Source of the DNA: Candidatus Auribacterota bacterium
GTDB taxonomy: Bacteria > Auribacterota > JAFGBW01 > JAFGJP01
Length of the DNA: 50,289 nucleotides
Assembly: GCA_023144635.1 (NCBI GenBank)
Contig: JAGLFH010000009.1
Span: 1 to 50,289 of the forward strand
Reading direction: 5' to 3'
This document shows positions 26,260 to 35,344 of this stretch, piece by piece; the stretch's first letter is position 1, and every line of letters starts with the position of its first letter. The translations under genes and the position numbers were made by a program. The notes beneath the pieces are model-generated. The model did not search any database. It was given only the letters and a program-made list of their open reading frames with translations, and had not been told where the DNA came from.

Positions 26260-26289
26260 TTATAACCACTGTTATATAAGGAGAATTTA

Positions 26290-27492
26290 ATGCCGTTTAG
26301 TTCTATTGAAGAGATACTTGAGGATTACAAACAAGGCAAAATGGTCATAGTCGTTGACGATGAAGATAGGGAAAACGAGGGTGATCTTGTGTGTGCTGCT
26401 GAGTTAATAACGCCGGAAAAGATTAATTTTATGGCTAAGTTTGGACGTGGGCTGATTTGTGTGCCTATGGAATCCATGCGACTAAGAAAACTTGGAATAT
26501 ATGAAATGGTACCAAGGTCCACAGATATTTTTCATACAGCTTTTACCGTTTCAGTTGATGTTAGTGAGGGTGTTACAACTGGTATTTCGGCTTATGACCG
26601 TTCTCAAACGATAAAGAAACTTATTGATGAAAGCACTCATCCTGATGATTTTAATAAACCAGGGCATGTTTTTCCCTTAATAGCACGTGAAGGTGGCGTT
26701 TTAAAAAGATCAGGTCATACTGAAGCTTCAGTAGACCTGTCAAAGATTTGTGGACTTTACCCAGCTGGAGTAATATGTGAGATAATGAATGATGATGGGA
26801 CAATGGCACGTTTAAAAGATCTTGTACCTTTTGCAAAAAAGCATGATTTAAAGATTTGTACAATTGTTCAGCTGATAGAGTACAGAAGGAAGCAGGAACA
26901 GCTTATTGAGCAAATAGCAGCATCTACACTTCCTACCGAACATGGGGATTTTCGAGTAGTTCTTTTTAAGAGCCTTGTTGATTCAGAAATTCACATTGCT
27001 CTTATTATGGGTGATATGCAAGATTCTGAACCTTGTTTAGTTAGAGTTCACTCTGAGTGCTTAACCGGAGATGTTTTCTTTTCAAAGAGATGTGATTGTG
27101 GAAAGCAGCTTGATAGCGCTTTAAGCCTGATAGGTAAAGAAAAGCGAGGTGTCCTTTTATATATGCGTCAAGAAGGAAGAGGAATAGGACTCAAAAATAA
27201 GATACTTGCTTATGCTTTGCAAGACAAAGGGTTAGATACAGTAGAGGCTAACCATAAACTTGGCTTTAAAGCAGATTTAAGAGATTATGGTATAGGTGCT
27301 CAAATATTAAAGGCTTTAGGACTTCGTGAAATTAAACTTATTACTAATAATCCCAAGAAAATTATCGGCCTTGAAGGATATGGGCTAAAAATAGTGAATA
27401 GAATAAATATGCCAGTTCATGCAAACGAAAAGAATATTTTTTATTTGAAGACTAAAAAGGAAAAATTAGGTCATCTTTTTGATCAAATATAA
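26290..27492 (+). CDS. ribBA: Bifunctional DHBP synthase / GTP cyclohydrolase II
   Basis: This fusion starts both branches of riboflavin synthesis: the N-terminal half makes 3,4-dihydroxy-2-butanone 4-phosphate from ribulose 5-phosphate, the C-terminal half opens GTP. The DHBP half (1-200) has [12 protein letters not shown] and [10 protein letters not shown]. The cyclohydrolase half (about 205-400) has the zinc ligands in [17 protein letters not shown], then RQEGRGIGL and a [11 protein letters not shown] stretch. Both active sites look intact and the 400-residue length is normal. A GGAG site lies 6 bases before the ATG. Confidence 0.97.
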   Translation: MPFSSIEEILEDYKQGKMVIVVDDEDRENEGDLVCAAELITPEKINFMAKFGRGLICVPMESMRLRKLGIYEMVPRSTDIFHTAFTVSVDVSEGVTTGISAYDRSQTIKKLIDESTHPDDFNKPGHVFPLIAREGGVLKRSGHTEASVDLSKICGLYPAGVICEIMNDDGTMARLKDLVPFAKKHDLKICTIVQLIEYRRKQEQLIEQIAASTLPTEHGDFRVVLFKSLVDSEIHIALIMGDMQDSEPCLVRVHSECLTGDVFFSKRCDCGKQLDSALSLIGKEKRGVLLYMRQEGRGIGLKNKILAYALQDKGLDTVEANHKLGFKADLRDYGIGAQILKALGLREIKLITNNPKKIIGLEGYGLKIVNRINMPVHANEKNIFYLKTKKEKLGHLFDQI

Positions 27493-27516
27493 AAATTCAG
27501 ATCTCTTTTTTTACAG

Positions 27517-27540
27517 AATTTACAAACTGGTGAATTTTTT
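27517..27540 (+). terminator. Possible intrinsic terminator after ribBA
   Basis: AATTTAC (27517-27523) pairs with GTGAATT (27530-27536), one G-T pair, around a 6-base loop, and a T run follows to 27540. The stem is AT-rich and so weak. It lies between convergent ribBA and trpA and reaches the trpA stop codon. Confidence 0.4.
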
Positions 27541-28294
27541 ATATCATAGTATCTTTGTCTTTTAGGTATTTTTCAATTCTGTTTACTACAGCACTTCCAA
27601 TAATTACCCCATCAGAATGCTTGACAGCTTTTTTTGCCATTTGCGGGGTTGATATACCAAAACCGACACAAACAGGAAATCTGCAGGCTTTTTTTACTGT
27701 ATTAATATACTGATTAAATCCCTTATCAAAATTATTTCTTTCACCAGTTACACCGAGGGAACTTACAGCATACAAAAAGCCTTTTGTTTTTTTACATATT
27801 TTATTTAAGCGTGTCTTTTCAGTTGTAGGAGCAACAAGATAAATAACATGAATGTTTTTTTTATAAAGGTGATCTTGTAGGATAATTTCTTCATCATATG
27901 GCATATCAACAAACAGGCATCCGTCAACTCCTGATATCCGGCACTTCTCAGCAAATTTATTATAACCAAAATGATATACAGGATTTAAATACGAAAAAAG
28001 AACTATAGGTGTTTCATTATTTTTTTTTCTAAATGTTGTTACGCATGAAAAAATATCTTTAAGGGATGTATTTTTTTTAAGTGCTCTTGCGGCGGCTTTT
28101 TGATTAGCTATTCCATCACCCATTGGATCTGAAAAAGGTACACCTATTTCAATAATATCAGCTCCTGCATCAACTAACTTATGAAGAAGCTCAATTGTAA
28201 CTTTTATAGAAGGATCTCCTCCTGTAATATAGATTATAAGAGCTTTTTTGCCGCTTTTTTTAAGAAGTTTAAACTTTTTATCTATTCTGTTCAT
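27539..28294 (-). CDS. trpA: Tryptophan synthase alpha chain
   Basis: TrpA cleaves indole-3-glycerol phosphate and passes indole to TrpB. From ATG 28294 the product is 251 residues, and the catalytic residues fall at E49 ([12 protein letters not shown]) and D60, the same numbers as in the enterobacterial enzyme, which supports this start. A TTG at 28306 has a better-spaced AGGAG 9 bases upstream and would add four residues. The gene overlaps the end of trpB by 17 bases, so translation is coupled. The C-terminal phosphate-binding GFGIS and GSAVV motifs are present. Confidence 0.95.
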   Translation of the reverse strand: MNRIDKKFKLLKKSGKKALIIYITGGDPSIKVTIELLHKLVDAGADIIEIGVPFSDPMGDGIANQKAAARALKKNTSLKDIFSCVTTFRKKNNETPIVLFSYLNPVYHFGYNKFAEKCRISGVDGCLFVDMPYDEEIILQDHLYKKNIHVIYLVAPTTEKTRLNKICKKTKGFLYAVSSLGVTGERNNFDKGFNQYINTVKKACRFPVCVGFGISTPQMAKKAVKHSDGVIIGSAVVNRIEKYLKDKDTMI

Positions 28295-29447
28295 CAAGAG
28301 CTTCAATATCTTTGTCTCCTCTTCCTGAAATATTGATAATAACGACTTTATTCTTAATTTCAGATTTAAATTTAAAGAGAATGGTTAATGCATGTGCAGA
28401 TTCAAGAGCAGGAATAATACCTTCTGAAGAACTTAATAATCTAAAAGCTTTAACAGCTTCATTATCAGTTGCTCTTGTATATTTAACTTTTTTATTTTCG
28501 TAAAGTAAACTATGTTCAGGTCCGATAGCAGGGTAGTCAAGTCCGGGAGCTATGCTATGGGTAGTTTGAATTTGTCCGCATTTATCTTGTAGAAGATATG
28601 AATAAGTTCCCTGAAAGATGCCTTTTTTGTTCTGTAAGAAGCGTGAAGCATGTTCTCCGAGCTTAATTCCATAGCCGCCAGCTTCAACCCCAATGAATTT
28701 TATTCCTTTAATATTCAGGAAATCGTAAAAAATTCCTATAGCATTACTTCCGCCTCCGACACAAGCGGCAATAATATCCGGCATACGCCCTTCGCATTTA
28801 ATTATTTGTTTTTTTGCCTCTTTGCCAATTATTCTTTGGAAATTTCTTACAATGAGTGGGAATGGGTGTGGCCCCAGAACAGATCCGAAAAGATAATGAG
28901 TTGTTCTTACATTTTTAGTCCAATCACGCATTGCTTCATTTATAGCATCTTTTAATGTTTTTGATCCGCTTGATACAGGAATGACATCTGCGCCCAGGAT
29001 TCTCATACGAAGCACATTAGGCTTTTGTCGTCTCATATCTTCTGTGCCCATATAAATAGCGCATTCAAGTCCCAGAAAAGCAGCAGCAGCGGCAGTTGCC
29101 ACACCATGTTGTCCTGCTCCTGTTTCAGCGATAATGCGTTTTTTACCCATACGTTTGGCAAGAAGTCCTTGTGCAACAGTATTATTTATCTTGTGTGCTC
29201 CTGTATGTGCCAGATCCTCGCGTTTAAGATAAAGTTTACATTTAAATATTTTAGAGAGGTTTTTAGCGTAATAAAGTGGAGTAGGTCTTCCAACAAAATC
29301 TTTTAAAAGATGGTTCAACTCTTTTTTAAACAGAGGATCTTTAATTGCTAAAAGATATGTTTTTTCAACATCATCCAGAGCATGGACAAGTGTTTCTGAA
29401 ACATATCTTCCTCCAAAAGCCCCAAATCTGTTTGGTAATATAGACAT
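28278..29447 (-). CDS. trpB: Tryptophan synthase beta chain
   Basis: TrpB joins indole and serine on PLP to make tryptophan. The 389-residue product has [13 protein letters not shown] at the start, the PLP lysine K86 in [19 protein letters not shown], and the GGGSNAIG phosphate loop. It is the standard TrpB1 type that pairs with TrpA. AAGGA lies before the ATG. No other trp genes or a leader peptide are seen in the window. Confidence 0.97.
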   Translation of the reverse strand: MSILPNRFGAFGGRYVSETLVHALDDVEKTYLLAIKDPLFKKELNHLLKDFVGRPTPLYYAKNLSKIFKCKLYLKREDLAHTGAHKINNTVAQGLLAKRMGKKRIIAETGAGQHGVATAAAAAFLGLECAIYMGTEDMRRQKPNVLRMRILGADVIPVSSGSKTLKDAINEAMRDWTKNVRTTHYLFGSVLGPHPFPLIVRNFQRIIGKEAKKQIIKCEGRMPDIIAACVGGGSNAIGIFYDFLNIKGIKFIGVEAGGYGIKLGEHASRFLQNKKGIFQGTYSYLLQDKCGQIQTTHSIAPGLDYPAIGPEHSLLYENKKVKYTRATDNEAVKAFRLLSSSEGIIPALESAHALTILFKFKSEIKNKVVIINISGRGDKDIEALDEQNR

Positions 29448-29479
29448 AAAAATCCTTATAATTAAAAAATATTTAAGGT

Positions 29480-29485
29480 ATTATA
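29480..29485 (-). promoter_or_regulatory. Possible -10 element of the trpBA promoter
   Basis: The minus strand reads TATAAT (complement of 29480-29485) about 32 bases before the trpB start. The best -35 at normal spacing is poor, so only the -10 is reported. Confidence 0.3.
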
Positions 29486-29585
29486 GCAAAGCAGATTCTA
29501 AATTAGAAATATTTTATTTGTTTTTAAATGAATGAGAATTTGTTGATAATATTAATTATTTTTATCTAAAGAAAAAGGTTTGTTT

Positions 29586-29591
29586 TATAAT
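29586..29591 (+). promoter_or_regulatory. -10 element directly upstream of the flavodoxin-like gene
   Basis: A perfect TATAAT ends 8 bases before the ATG at 29600, and there is no purine-rich ribosome site. This spacing suggests an mRNA with almost no leader. A -35 match is not evident. Confidence 0.35.
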
Positions 29592-29599
29592 TTATTAAA

Positions 29600-30160
29600 A
29601 TGGAAAAGAAAGCATTAAAAGCACTTGTTTTATATGCCAGTCCTAATGAAAAGGGAACAAGCTATGAGGCAGGTAATTTTGTTTGTTCCGTCCTAAAAAA
29701 AAATGGCATACAAATTAGGACAGTTCATATAGCTAGATCCAGAATTTCCCCTTGTTTAGGAAAAAGAGCATGTCGAGAAAGAGCCTTTTGCATACAAAAG
29801 GATGATATGCAGAAGTATTATAAGGAGATTAAACGTTCAGATATTATCTTTTTAGTAACCCCTATATATTTTTATTCTGTACCTTCTCAGATGAAAGCAT
29901 TTATAGACAGGTGCCAGGTATTTTGGGAAGAGAAATATTATAAGGACCCTAATGTTAGGGAAAAAACTGGTTTTTTAATAGTTTGCGGAGAAATGAGAAG
30001 AAAGGATATGTTTGATTGTGTTGAAAAAGTTGTGAGGATATTTTATAGAACAATAAAAACTGCATTTGCTGGGAAATATTATTTTTCAGGTGATTTTAAT
30101 AAGAAATCTTCTGTCATTTTAGAAAAAAGAGTTAATAAGTTATTGTTAAAAATATCATAG
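29600..30160 (+). CDS. Flavodoxin-fold NAD(P)H/FMN oxidoreductase-like protein
   Basis: This 186-residue protein has the flavodoxin-like fold of the FMN reductase/iron-sulfur flavoprotein group: VLYASPNEKGTSYEAGNFV for FMN phosphate binding (10-28), TPIYFYSVPSQMKAFIDRC in the middle, and a C-terminal Rossmann end. Relatives carry CxGCxxC for a 4Fe-4S cluster. Here the segment reads PCLGKRACRERAFC, so C52, C58 and C64 remain but the second Cys is Lys (K55), and cluster binding is doubtful. The gene stands alone, without a clear ribosome site. The substrate is unknown. Confidence 0.87.
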   Translation: MEKKALKALVLYASPNEKGTSYEAGNFVCSVLKKNGIQIRTVHIARSRISPCLGKRACRERAFCIQKDDMQKYYKEIKRSDIIFLVTPIYFYSVPSQMKAFIDRCQVFWEEKYYKDPNVREKTGFLIVCGEMRRKDMFDCVEKVVRIFYRTIKTAFAGKYYFSGDFNKKSSVILEKRVNKLLLKIS

Positions 30161-30196
30161 TTATATGTATTAACATAAAAATGTATCTAAATTGTC

Positions 30197-30226
30197 TTGA
30201 TTAAGGATTGTTTTTGGTTATATAAT
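30197..30226 (+). promoter_or_regulatory. Putative sigma70-type promoter for the chaperone-gspAB operon
   Basis: TTGATT (30197-30202) and a perfect TATAAT (30221-30226) are 18 bp apart. The start would be near 30233, leaving a leader of about 58 bases. Confidence 0.45.
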
Positions 30227-30290
30227 CTTTAACTTTATAAGTTTTATAATAAATCTAAATATATTGTTTTTTATGTGAAAGGACTATTAC

Positions 30291-31979
30291 ATGTTTAACT
30301 ATCTACAAAAAAAGATGAAGCTGATATTTATATTTATCCTGATATTGATTGCTCCTGCTTTTTTACTTTTTGGAGTTACAAGTTATGTAATGAACAAAAA
30401 ACAGCAAAAAGTAGTGGGCAAAGTATATGGAAAGGATATTTATAGTATTGATTTTAGAATGAATTTAAGAGCTGTACAGATGCTTTTATTTTTGCGTTAT
30501 CCACAGCAGTTCGAGACATTACTGAAGTTTTATGATATTGAAAAACTTGTTTGGAACAGGATCCTTCTTTCTAATACTGCCCAAAAATATGGAATAACTG
30601 CATCAGAGACAGAGATACAGGAATATATAAAGTCTTTCCGCATTTTTCAGGACAGAGAGGGGCATTTTGATTCACGTAGATATCGTGATCTTGTAGGATC
30701 TCGTCTTGGGGTAAGACCTCAGGAATTCGAGGCAATTATGGAGCAGAATTACATAAATGAGAAACTTATTAATACTGTTGTTGGTTCCTCAACCGTATAT
30801 GAGACAGATCTTAAAGAGTATTTCAGAGAATCAAACGAGGAAATTAAGATACAATATTTTCCTTTCCGTTATTCTGAGTTTTCAGAAGAAGTAAAAATAA
30901 CAGATAAGGCTTTGGAAGATTATTTTGAAAAGAATAAGAAACTTTTTACTGTGCCAGAAAAGGTCAAGGTAAGATATGTGATATTTAAATATGAGGACAT
31001 GAAGCAGAAGGTAAAAGTATCTGTTGAAGAGATTGCTTCATATTATGAAAAGAATAAAGAGTTCTACGTGGTAAAGCAGGAAAAAAGTGAAGATGGCTCT
31101 AAAGAAGAAGAGGCTGAAGAATCGTTGAAAAAAGATGAAGTAAAGCAGTATAAGCCAATTGATGAAGTTAGGCAAGAAATAGAAAATATATTGATAGGTG
31201 AAAAAAACAAAAAGCTTGCATCTGATATTTGCCGGAAGATGTTTTATAAAGCAATAGATGATCATTCGTTAGAAAAAGCAGCAAAGTCAGAAAAAAAGGA
31301 AGTACTTATAACAAATTATTTTTCAAAAAACGAGGTTTTATCAGACATAGGTGTTTCACCTAATTTTGAAATGACAAAAGATTTTTATGATGAAGTATTT
31401 CAAATAGCAAAGGGGGAGATAACTTCTCCAATAGAGACTACTAAGGGCATGATCTTGGCTGAGAAAATTGATAGAAAAGAAGAACATATCCCTGTTAAGT
31501 TAGAAGAAATACATTCAGAAATAAAGGAGTTATATAAAAGAAAGAGATCATCAGAACTAGCTGAAAATAAAGCGAAAGAAGTTCTTGATAAGATAAATAA
31601 AGAGATAGATGAAATTGGCTTTCAGACAGTTTTAAAGGATCTGGATATAGCATCAGAGGAGACGGATTATTTTAGGAAGGTAGATTCTTATGTTAAAGGA
31701 ATAGGTGTTTCCCGTAATTTTATGAAGACGGCTTTTTCTTTAAAAACCGGAGTATTCTCTCCAGTTGTAAATATTCCGGGTGGAGTTATCATCTTTAGGG
31801 TAATTGCAAAAAAGAAAGCTGATTTATCAAAATATGATGAGCAGAAAAAAGATCTTAAAGAACGCCTTAAATCCTTAAAATCTGATCGTGTTATTCAGGA
31901 GTGGATGAGTTTTGTTGAAAAACGATCTGGTCTGGAAAAATATTCTCTGGAAGAAGTAACAGATAAAGATAAAGAATAG
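30291..31979 (+). CDS. PpiD/SurA-like membrane-anchored periplasmic chaperone
   Basis: A 562-residue protein with one N-terminal membrane segment (about 10-33) and a large periplasmic part. The start of that part, with VVGKVYGKDIYSIDFR and LVWNRILLSNTAQKYGITASETEIQEYI, matches the SurA/PpiD N-terminal chaperone domain. Later segments with KGEITSPIETTKGMILAEKI resemble the end of a parvulin domain, but I do not see the usual HI-L core of an active PPIase, so it may be a chaperone only. A Glu/Lys-rich low-complexity stretch lies near residues 260-285. It probably heads an operon with gspA, gspB and a lipoprotein gene. Confidence 0.85.
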   Translation: MFNYLQKKMKLIFIFILILIAPAFLLFGVTSYVMNKKQQKVVGKVYGKDIYSIDFRMNLRAVQMLLFLRYPQQFETLLKFYDIEKLVWNRILLSNTAQKYGITASETEIQEYIKSFRIFQDREGHFDSRRYRDLVGSRLGVRPQEFEAIMEQNYINEKLINTVVGSSTVYETDLKEYFRESNEEIKIQYFPFRYSEFSEEVKITDKALEDYFEKNKKLFTVPEKVKVRYVIFKYEDMKQKVKVSVEEIASYYEKNKEFYVVKQEKSEDGSKEEEAEESLKKDEVKQYKPIDEVRQEIENILIGEKNKKLASDICRKMFYKAIDDHSLEKAAKSEKKEVLITNYFSKNEVLSDIGVSPNFEMTKDFYDEVFQIAKGEITSPIETTKGMILAEKIDRKEEHIPVKLEEIHSEIKELYKRKRSSELAENKAKEVLDKINKEIDEIGFQTVLKDLDIASEETDYFRKVDSYVKGIGVSRNFMKTAFSLKTGVFSPVVNIPGGVIIFRVIAKKKADLSKYDEQKKDLKERLKSLKSDRVIQEWMSFVEKRSGLEKYSLEEVTDKDKE

Positions 31980-32012
31980 AATCAGTTTTTAAAAAATACT
32001 TAGGTGGTAGTG

Positions 32013-33956
32013 ATGTATTTAGAATTTTATGGTTTAAATGAAGAGCCTTTTAATCTTACTCCTGATTCTAATTTTCTTTTTTTAAGTGAGCAGCATAGAA
32101 AAGCTCTTTCCCACCTTAAGTACGGAATTGAACAAAAGAAGGGTTTTATTGCTCTAACCGGTGAGGTTGGAAGCGGAAAAACTACAGTATGTCGAGCACT
32201 TTTAAAGATGCTTGATAAAGACAAGTTTGAAACAGCGCTTATCTTAAGTTCCTTTGTCTCAGCAAACAGTATGTTAAAAATGATCAATGGTGATCTAGGT
32301 ATTTATGGTGGCGAAAAAGATAAAGAAGCAATGATACATAGTTTAAACAAGTTTCTTTTCAAACAGCGCGAAAAAGGAAAAACAGTTGTAGTTCTAATTG
32401 ATGAGTGTCAGAATTTAAATTTTGAGGTCCTTGAGCAGATCCGGATGCTTTCAAATCTGGAGACAGAGAAGGAAAAACTTATTCAGATAGTCCTTATAGG
32501 CCAGCCGGAATTTCTTGAAAAACTTTCTTCACATGAATTAAGGCAGTTAAACCAGAGAATAACGGTAAGGGCTCATTTATCACCCTTGAAATATCATGAA
32601 TGCAGAGATTATATAATGCATCGTCTTAAGATAGCAGGCAGTGATGGATCTCTTGAATTTACTGAAAAAGCCGTAAAGAAGATTTTTAACTACTGTTATG
32701 GCATTCCAAGAAGAATAAACGTAATTTGTGATTATGCTTTGATCGTGGGGTATGTGGATGAAACACGAAAGATAACTCGGTTAATAGTAAAGAAAGCGTT
32801 AAAAGAGATTGAGGTAAAGAGGGAAATAAGCTTCAGGCAAAAGTTAGAGGAGAATAAAATTGTTGTTGAAAAGAAGCCATTAAAAGTGGCTTTATATTTT
32901 TTGTTTTTTATTTCATTAGTAGGATTTGGGTGGCTTTACAGAGTACCTCTTATTAGCTTTTTTGAAGCACGCTATACAGATTTTAATAAAAAGTTAGTAT
33001 ATAATATGAAGGGAAATAGTGAATATAAAATAGAGCAGAATGTAGTTGTTGATGCAGATACTGAATATTTTGATAGAAAAGTGAAAAAAGAAGAGAATAA
33101 GATAGATGTTGAAGTTGAGGCGTTCGAAGCGCCTGTTGCTATGGAAGTAAATGAAGATGGCAAAAGGGAAGTTGAAGATAAAAATGATATAGTTGCTGAT
33201 GAAAGCATAAGTATCAGTGTAAAGGGTGATGTTTCTATAGAAGATATTCCTGAAGGAGTCGTCTCCAGTTCAAAAACAGAGAAACGCATAGAGATCAAGG
33301 ATAAGAGAATAAAACCTAAGACAATTAAGGTAGCAGCTAAGGAGAATCCTGCATATGAGGAGCTAACATCACGTCAGAAGGCGCTATGGCTTCTTCTTAG
33401 TGCGTGGGGTATTGATTATAACCTTAAAATGAAAAAAGGTTACGATGATTGGGATATGGACGTTGTAATAGAGCGTTTTAACTATACAGTTTTAGAAACA
33501 TGGGAAGGATTGGAGTATCTTGTTTACATGAACCTCCCGTTTGCGATTGAGACCAAGAACAATGAAATATGGGTAATTCATAGAATAAATGATTCACTTC
33601 TTTCAGTAAAAAAGGGTCCTGGTCAAAATGAGACCATAAGCATATTAGAATTTAATGGTATCTGGAAAGGTAAGAGTATTGTTTTATTAGAAAGAGGTCC
33701 TTATACTCTTTCGGCAGAAAAAACTTATTATCGTGGCGATACTGATGAAGAGATCATTAAGTTAAAAAAGATGCTTAATGAATTAGGTTATGTCCTCTTG
33801 GAAGGGGATTCTTTTTTTGATACCGAATGTGAAAGGGTTGTAAAACAGTTTCAGCGAAATTTTCTTTTTTATCCTGACGGGACAGTAGGGACTGAGACTA
33901 TTTTAATGCTGTATTCAAAATTTGCACAAAATGTCCCGCGTCTAGATAACAATTAA
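32013..33956 (+). CDS. gspA: GspA/ExeA-type AAA ATPase with peptidoglycan-binding domain
   Basis: ExeA/GspA ATPases help secretins assemble across peptidoglycan. From ATG 32013, 6 bases after AGGTGG, the product is 647 residues. The AAA domain (1-270) starts with YLEFYGLNEEPFNLTPD and has Walker A GEVGSGKT (50-57) and Walker B VVVLIDECQNL. A membrane segment follows (about 290-312), then an acidic linker (about 330-440). A C39-peptidase-like domain (LLSAWGIDYN onwards, about 450-560) lacks the catalytic Cys, as in other ExeA proteins. A PG_binding_1 domain ends it (about 570-640, VVKQFQRNF). It is paired with gspB 10 bases downstream. Confidence 0.9.
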   Translation: MYLEFYGLNEEPFNLTPDSNFLFLSEQHRKALSHLKYGIEQKKGFIALTGEVGSGKTTVCRALLKMLDKDKFETALILSSFVSANSMLKMINGDLGIYGGEKDKEAMIHSLNKFLFKQREKGKTVVVLIDECQNLNFEVLEQIRMLSNLETEKEKLIQIVLIGQPEFLEKLSSHELRQLNQRITVRAHLSPLKYHECRDYIMHRLKIAGSDGSLEFTEKAVKKIFNYCYGIPRRINVICDYALIVGYVDETRKITRLIVKKALKEIEVKREISFRQKLEENKIVVEKKPLKVALYFLFFISLVGFGWLYRVPLISFFEARYTDFNKKLVYNMKGNSEYKIEQNVVVDADTEYFDRKVKKEENKIDVEVEAFEAPVAMEVNEDGKREVEDKNDIVADESISISVKGDVSIEDIPEGVVSSSKTEKRIEIKDKRIKPKTIKVAAKENPAYEELTSRQKALWLLLSAWGIDYNLKMKKGYDDWDMDVVIERFNYTVLETWEGLEYLVYMNLPFAIETKNNEIWVIHRINDSLLSVKKGPGQNETISILEFNGIWKGKSIVLLERGPYTLSAEKTYYRGDTDEEIIKLKKMLNELGYVLLEGDSFFDTECERVVKQFQRNFLFYPDGTVGTETILMLYSKFAQNVPRLDNN

Positions 33957-33966
33957 TGGTGAAATT

Positions 33967-34509
33967 ATGAGTATAATAATGGATGCTTTGGAAAAGGCAC
34001 AAAGAGATAGAGATCGTGAGAAGGGAGACCTTACAGAAGAGAGCTTATTTCATAATGCAGGTTCAAAAAGAAGATCAGATGCAGGTTCAAAAAGAAAAAT
34101 ATTTAAATATGTCTTGTTCATCAATATAGCAGCAGTAGTTCTCTTAATTGTTATTGTAATTTCATTTAAGGGTACAAATATAACTGAAGAAGTTATAAAC
34201 AGCCCTCGGGTAGTAGAAAAGCAGACAGCGACTAATAAAGAAAGAGCTGCTGATGAAAAAAAAGTTATTGTTCCATCGAATATAAAAATATCAGCTCCTA
34301 TTTATCTTAGCGAACTTGTTTTAGATAATGGTTTAAAAATAAAAGTAGACGGTGTTTATCTTGATAATAATATCCCGTATGCCTTAATAGGTCCTGATAT
34401 TGTCAAAAAGGGTGATAATATAGAAGGTTTTATTAAGATTAAAAATGTAGATTTTAAAAAGGTAGAAGTTGAGTATAAAAATTCAAGTTATTTTTTATTG
34501 GTTAATTGA
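33967..34509 (+). CDS. gspB: GspB/ExeB-like protein
   Basis: This 180-residue protein begins with MSIIMDALEKAQRDRD, the N-terminal signature of GspB/ExeB/PulB proteins, followed by a basic stretch and one membrane segment (about 45-65). The periplasmic part ends with a beta domain (IYLSELVLDNGLKIKVDGVY onward, ending near VEYKNSSYFLLV) as in the GspB C-terminal domain, which in relatives contacts the secretin or peptidoglycan. Direct linkage to gspA supports the call. No gspC-M type II secretion genes are seen, so the likely secretin partner is PilQ or another one elsewhere. Confidence 0.88.
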   Translation: MSIIMDALEKAQRDRDREKGDLTEESLFHNAGSKRRSDAGSKRKIFKYVLFINIAAVVLLIVIVISFKGTNITEEVINSPRVVEKQTATNKERAADEKKVIVPSNIKISAPIYLSELVLDNGLKIKVDGVYLDNNIPYALIGPDIVKKGDNIEGFIKIKNVDFKKVEVEYKNSSYFLLVN

Positions 34510-34519
34510 GAGGTAAGCA

Positions 34520-35293
34520 ATGAAAAGGAAGTTTAAATTATATTTAGTTTTGGTTATGGTGCTTTTAATTTATTCATGTGCAACGATTGACCCTATTGAG
34601 CAGGCTGGTACGAGTTTTCCTGTTCCGTTTGCAAGAAAGTATGTTGATTTATTTTATACTATTGAAAAAACATCTGATGTAGAAAAATTTACAGATATGA
34701 TTGCTCTTGAAAATGTAGAGAACTTTGATAGTGATGGTTTTGCGGAAAAAGTTAAGAAGAGGTCATATCGAATAGGGGCAGAGGAAAAATACGAACTTGA
34801 TGTAGTGCAGGAAATAGCGCCTGATGAAAATTTCAGATTTATATATTTTTTAAAGAAAGAGGATTTTACTTTTTTTTCAAGAAGATACCGTTCAATACGT
34901 ATAGACAGAGTTATTTGTGTGAAAAAAACAGTAGGATGGCGTATTTTTATACCGAACCTTGATGATGGTAAACATTATGGAATTGATACAATTTATCAGG
35001 GGAAGGTAAAAAATATAGTAGATTTGGAAAACACAACAGATTTATTTAAAGACATAGTTGAAAAAGATTTTGCAATGGTTAAATTATTAGTTTTTTCAGA
35101 TAAAAATCCTGATCATACTCGTGAGGAGGTTATAGCTGAACTTCTTGGTGAGGGGATTCGTTTATATGATACTGAAAAGTATCGTGAAGCTGTAAGATTA
35201 TTTAAGAAAGCCTATAGTATTAGCGGTAACAGTTCGGGAAAAGCAAAAACATATATCAAGCGTTGCCAAAAAGCGATAGAAATGGGTTTATAA
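34520..35293 (+). CDS. Lipoprotein with a C-terminal TPR-like helix pair
   Basis: The 257-residue product starts with a basic signal peptide and a clear lipobox, LIYSC, with lipidated C20. The middle (about 30-195) alternates strands and helices and matches no family I know. The last 60 residues contain a TPR-like helix pair, GIRLYDTEKYREAVRLFKKA, for protein contact. It is 10 bases after gspB with a GAGG ribosome site, so it probably belongs to the same envelope module. Because it follows gspAB it could act in secretin or pilus assembly, as pilotins are also lipoproteins; this is inference. Confidence 0.8.
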   Translation: MKRKFKLYLVLVMVLLIYSCATIDPIEQAGTSFPVPFARKYVDLFYTIEKTSDVEKFTDMIALENVENFDSDGFAEKVKKRSYRIGAEEKYELDVVQEIAPDENFRFIYFLKKEDFTFFSRRYRSIRIDRVICVKKTVGWRIFIPNLDDGKHYGIDTIYQGKVKNIVDLENTTDLFKDIVEKDFAMVKLLVFSDKNPDHTREEVIAELLGEGIRLYDTEKYREAVRLFKKAYSISGNSSGKAKTYIKRCQKAIEMGL

Positions 35294-35316
35294 AGCAGGG
35301 CTTAAGTAGTTTCTTT

Positions 35317-35344
35317 AATAAGAAAAAAAGAGTTCTTATTTTTT
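35317..35344. terminator. Bidirectional terminator between the gspAB operon and the chemosensory operon
   Basis: AATAAGAA (35317-35324) pairs with TTCTTATT (35333-35340) around an 8-base loop. T runs follow on both strands (TTTT after 35340; on the other strand after 35317 the run is short). It lies between convergent genes and contains the stop codon of the TPR gene. Confidence 0.6.

Noticed and set aside
26149..26289. FMN riboswitch between ribH and ribBA
   Set aside because: The region is AT-rich and lacks the conserved G-rich aptamer segments; it is also short for an aptamer plus expression platform.
29448..29599. Trp leader peptide or attenuator upstream of trpB
   Set aside because: No short frame with Trp codons and no competing hairpins with a T run are visible on the minus strand.
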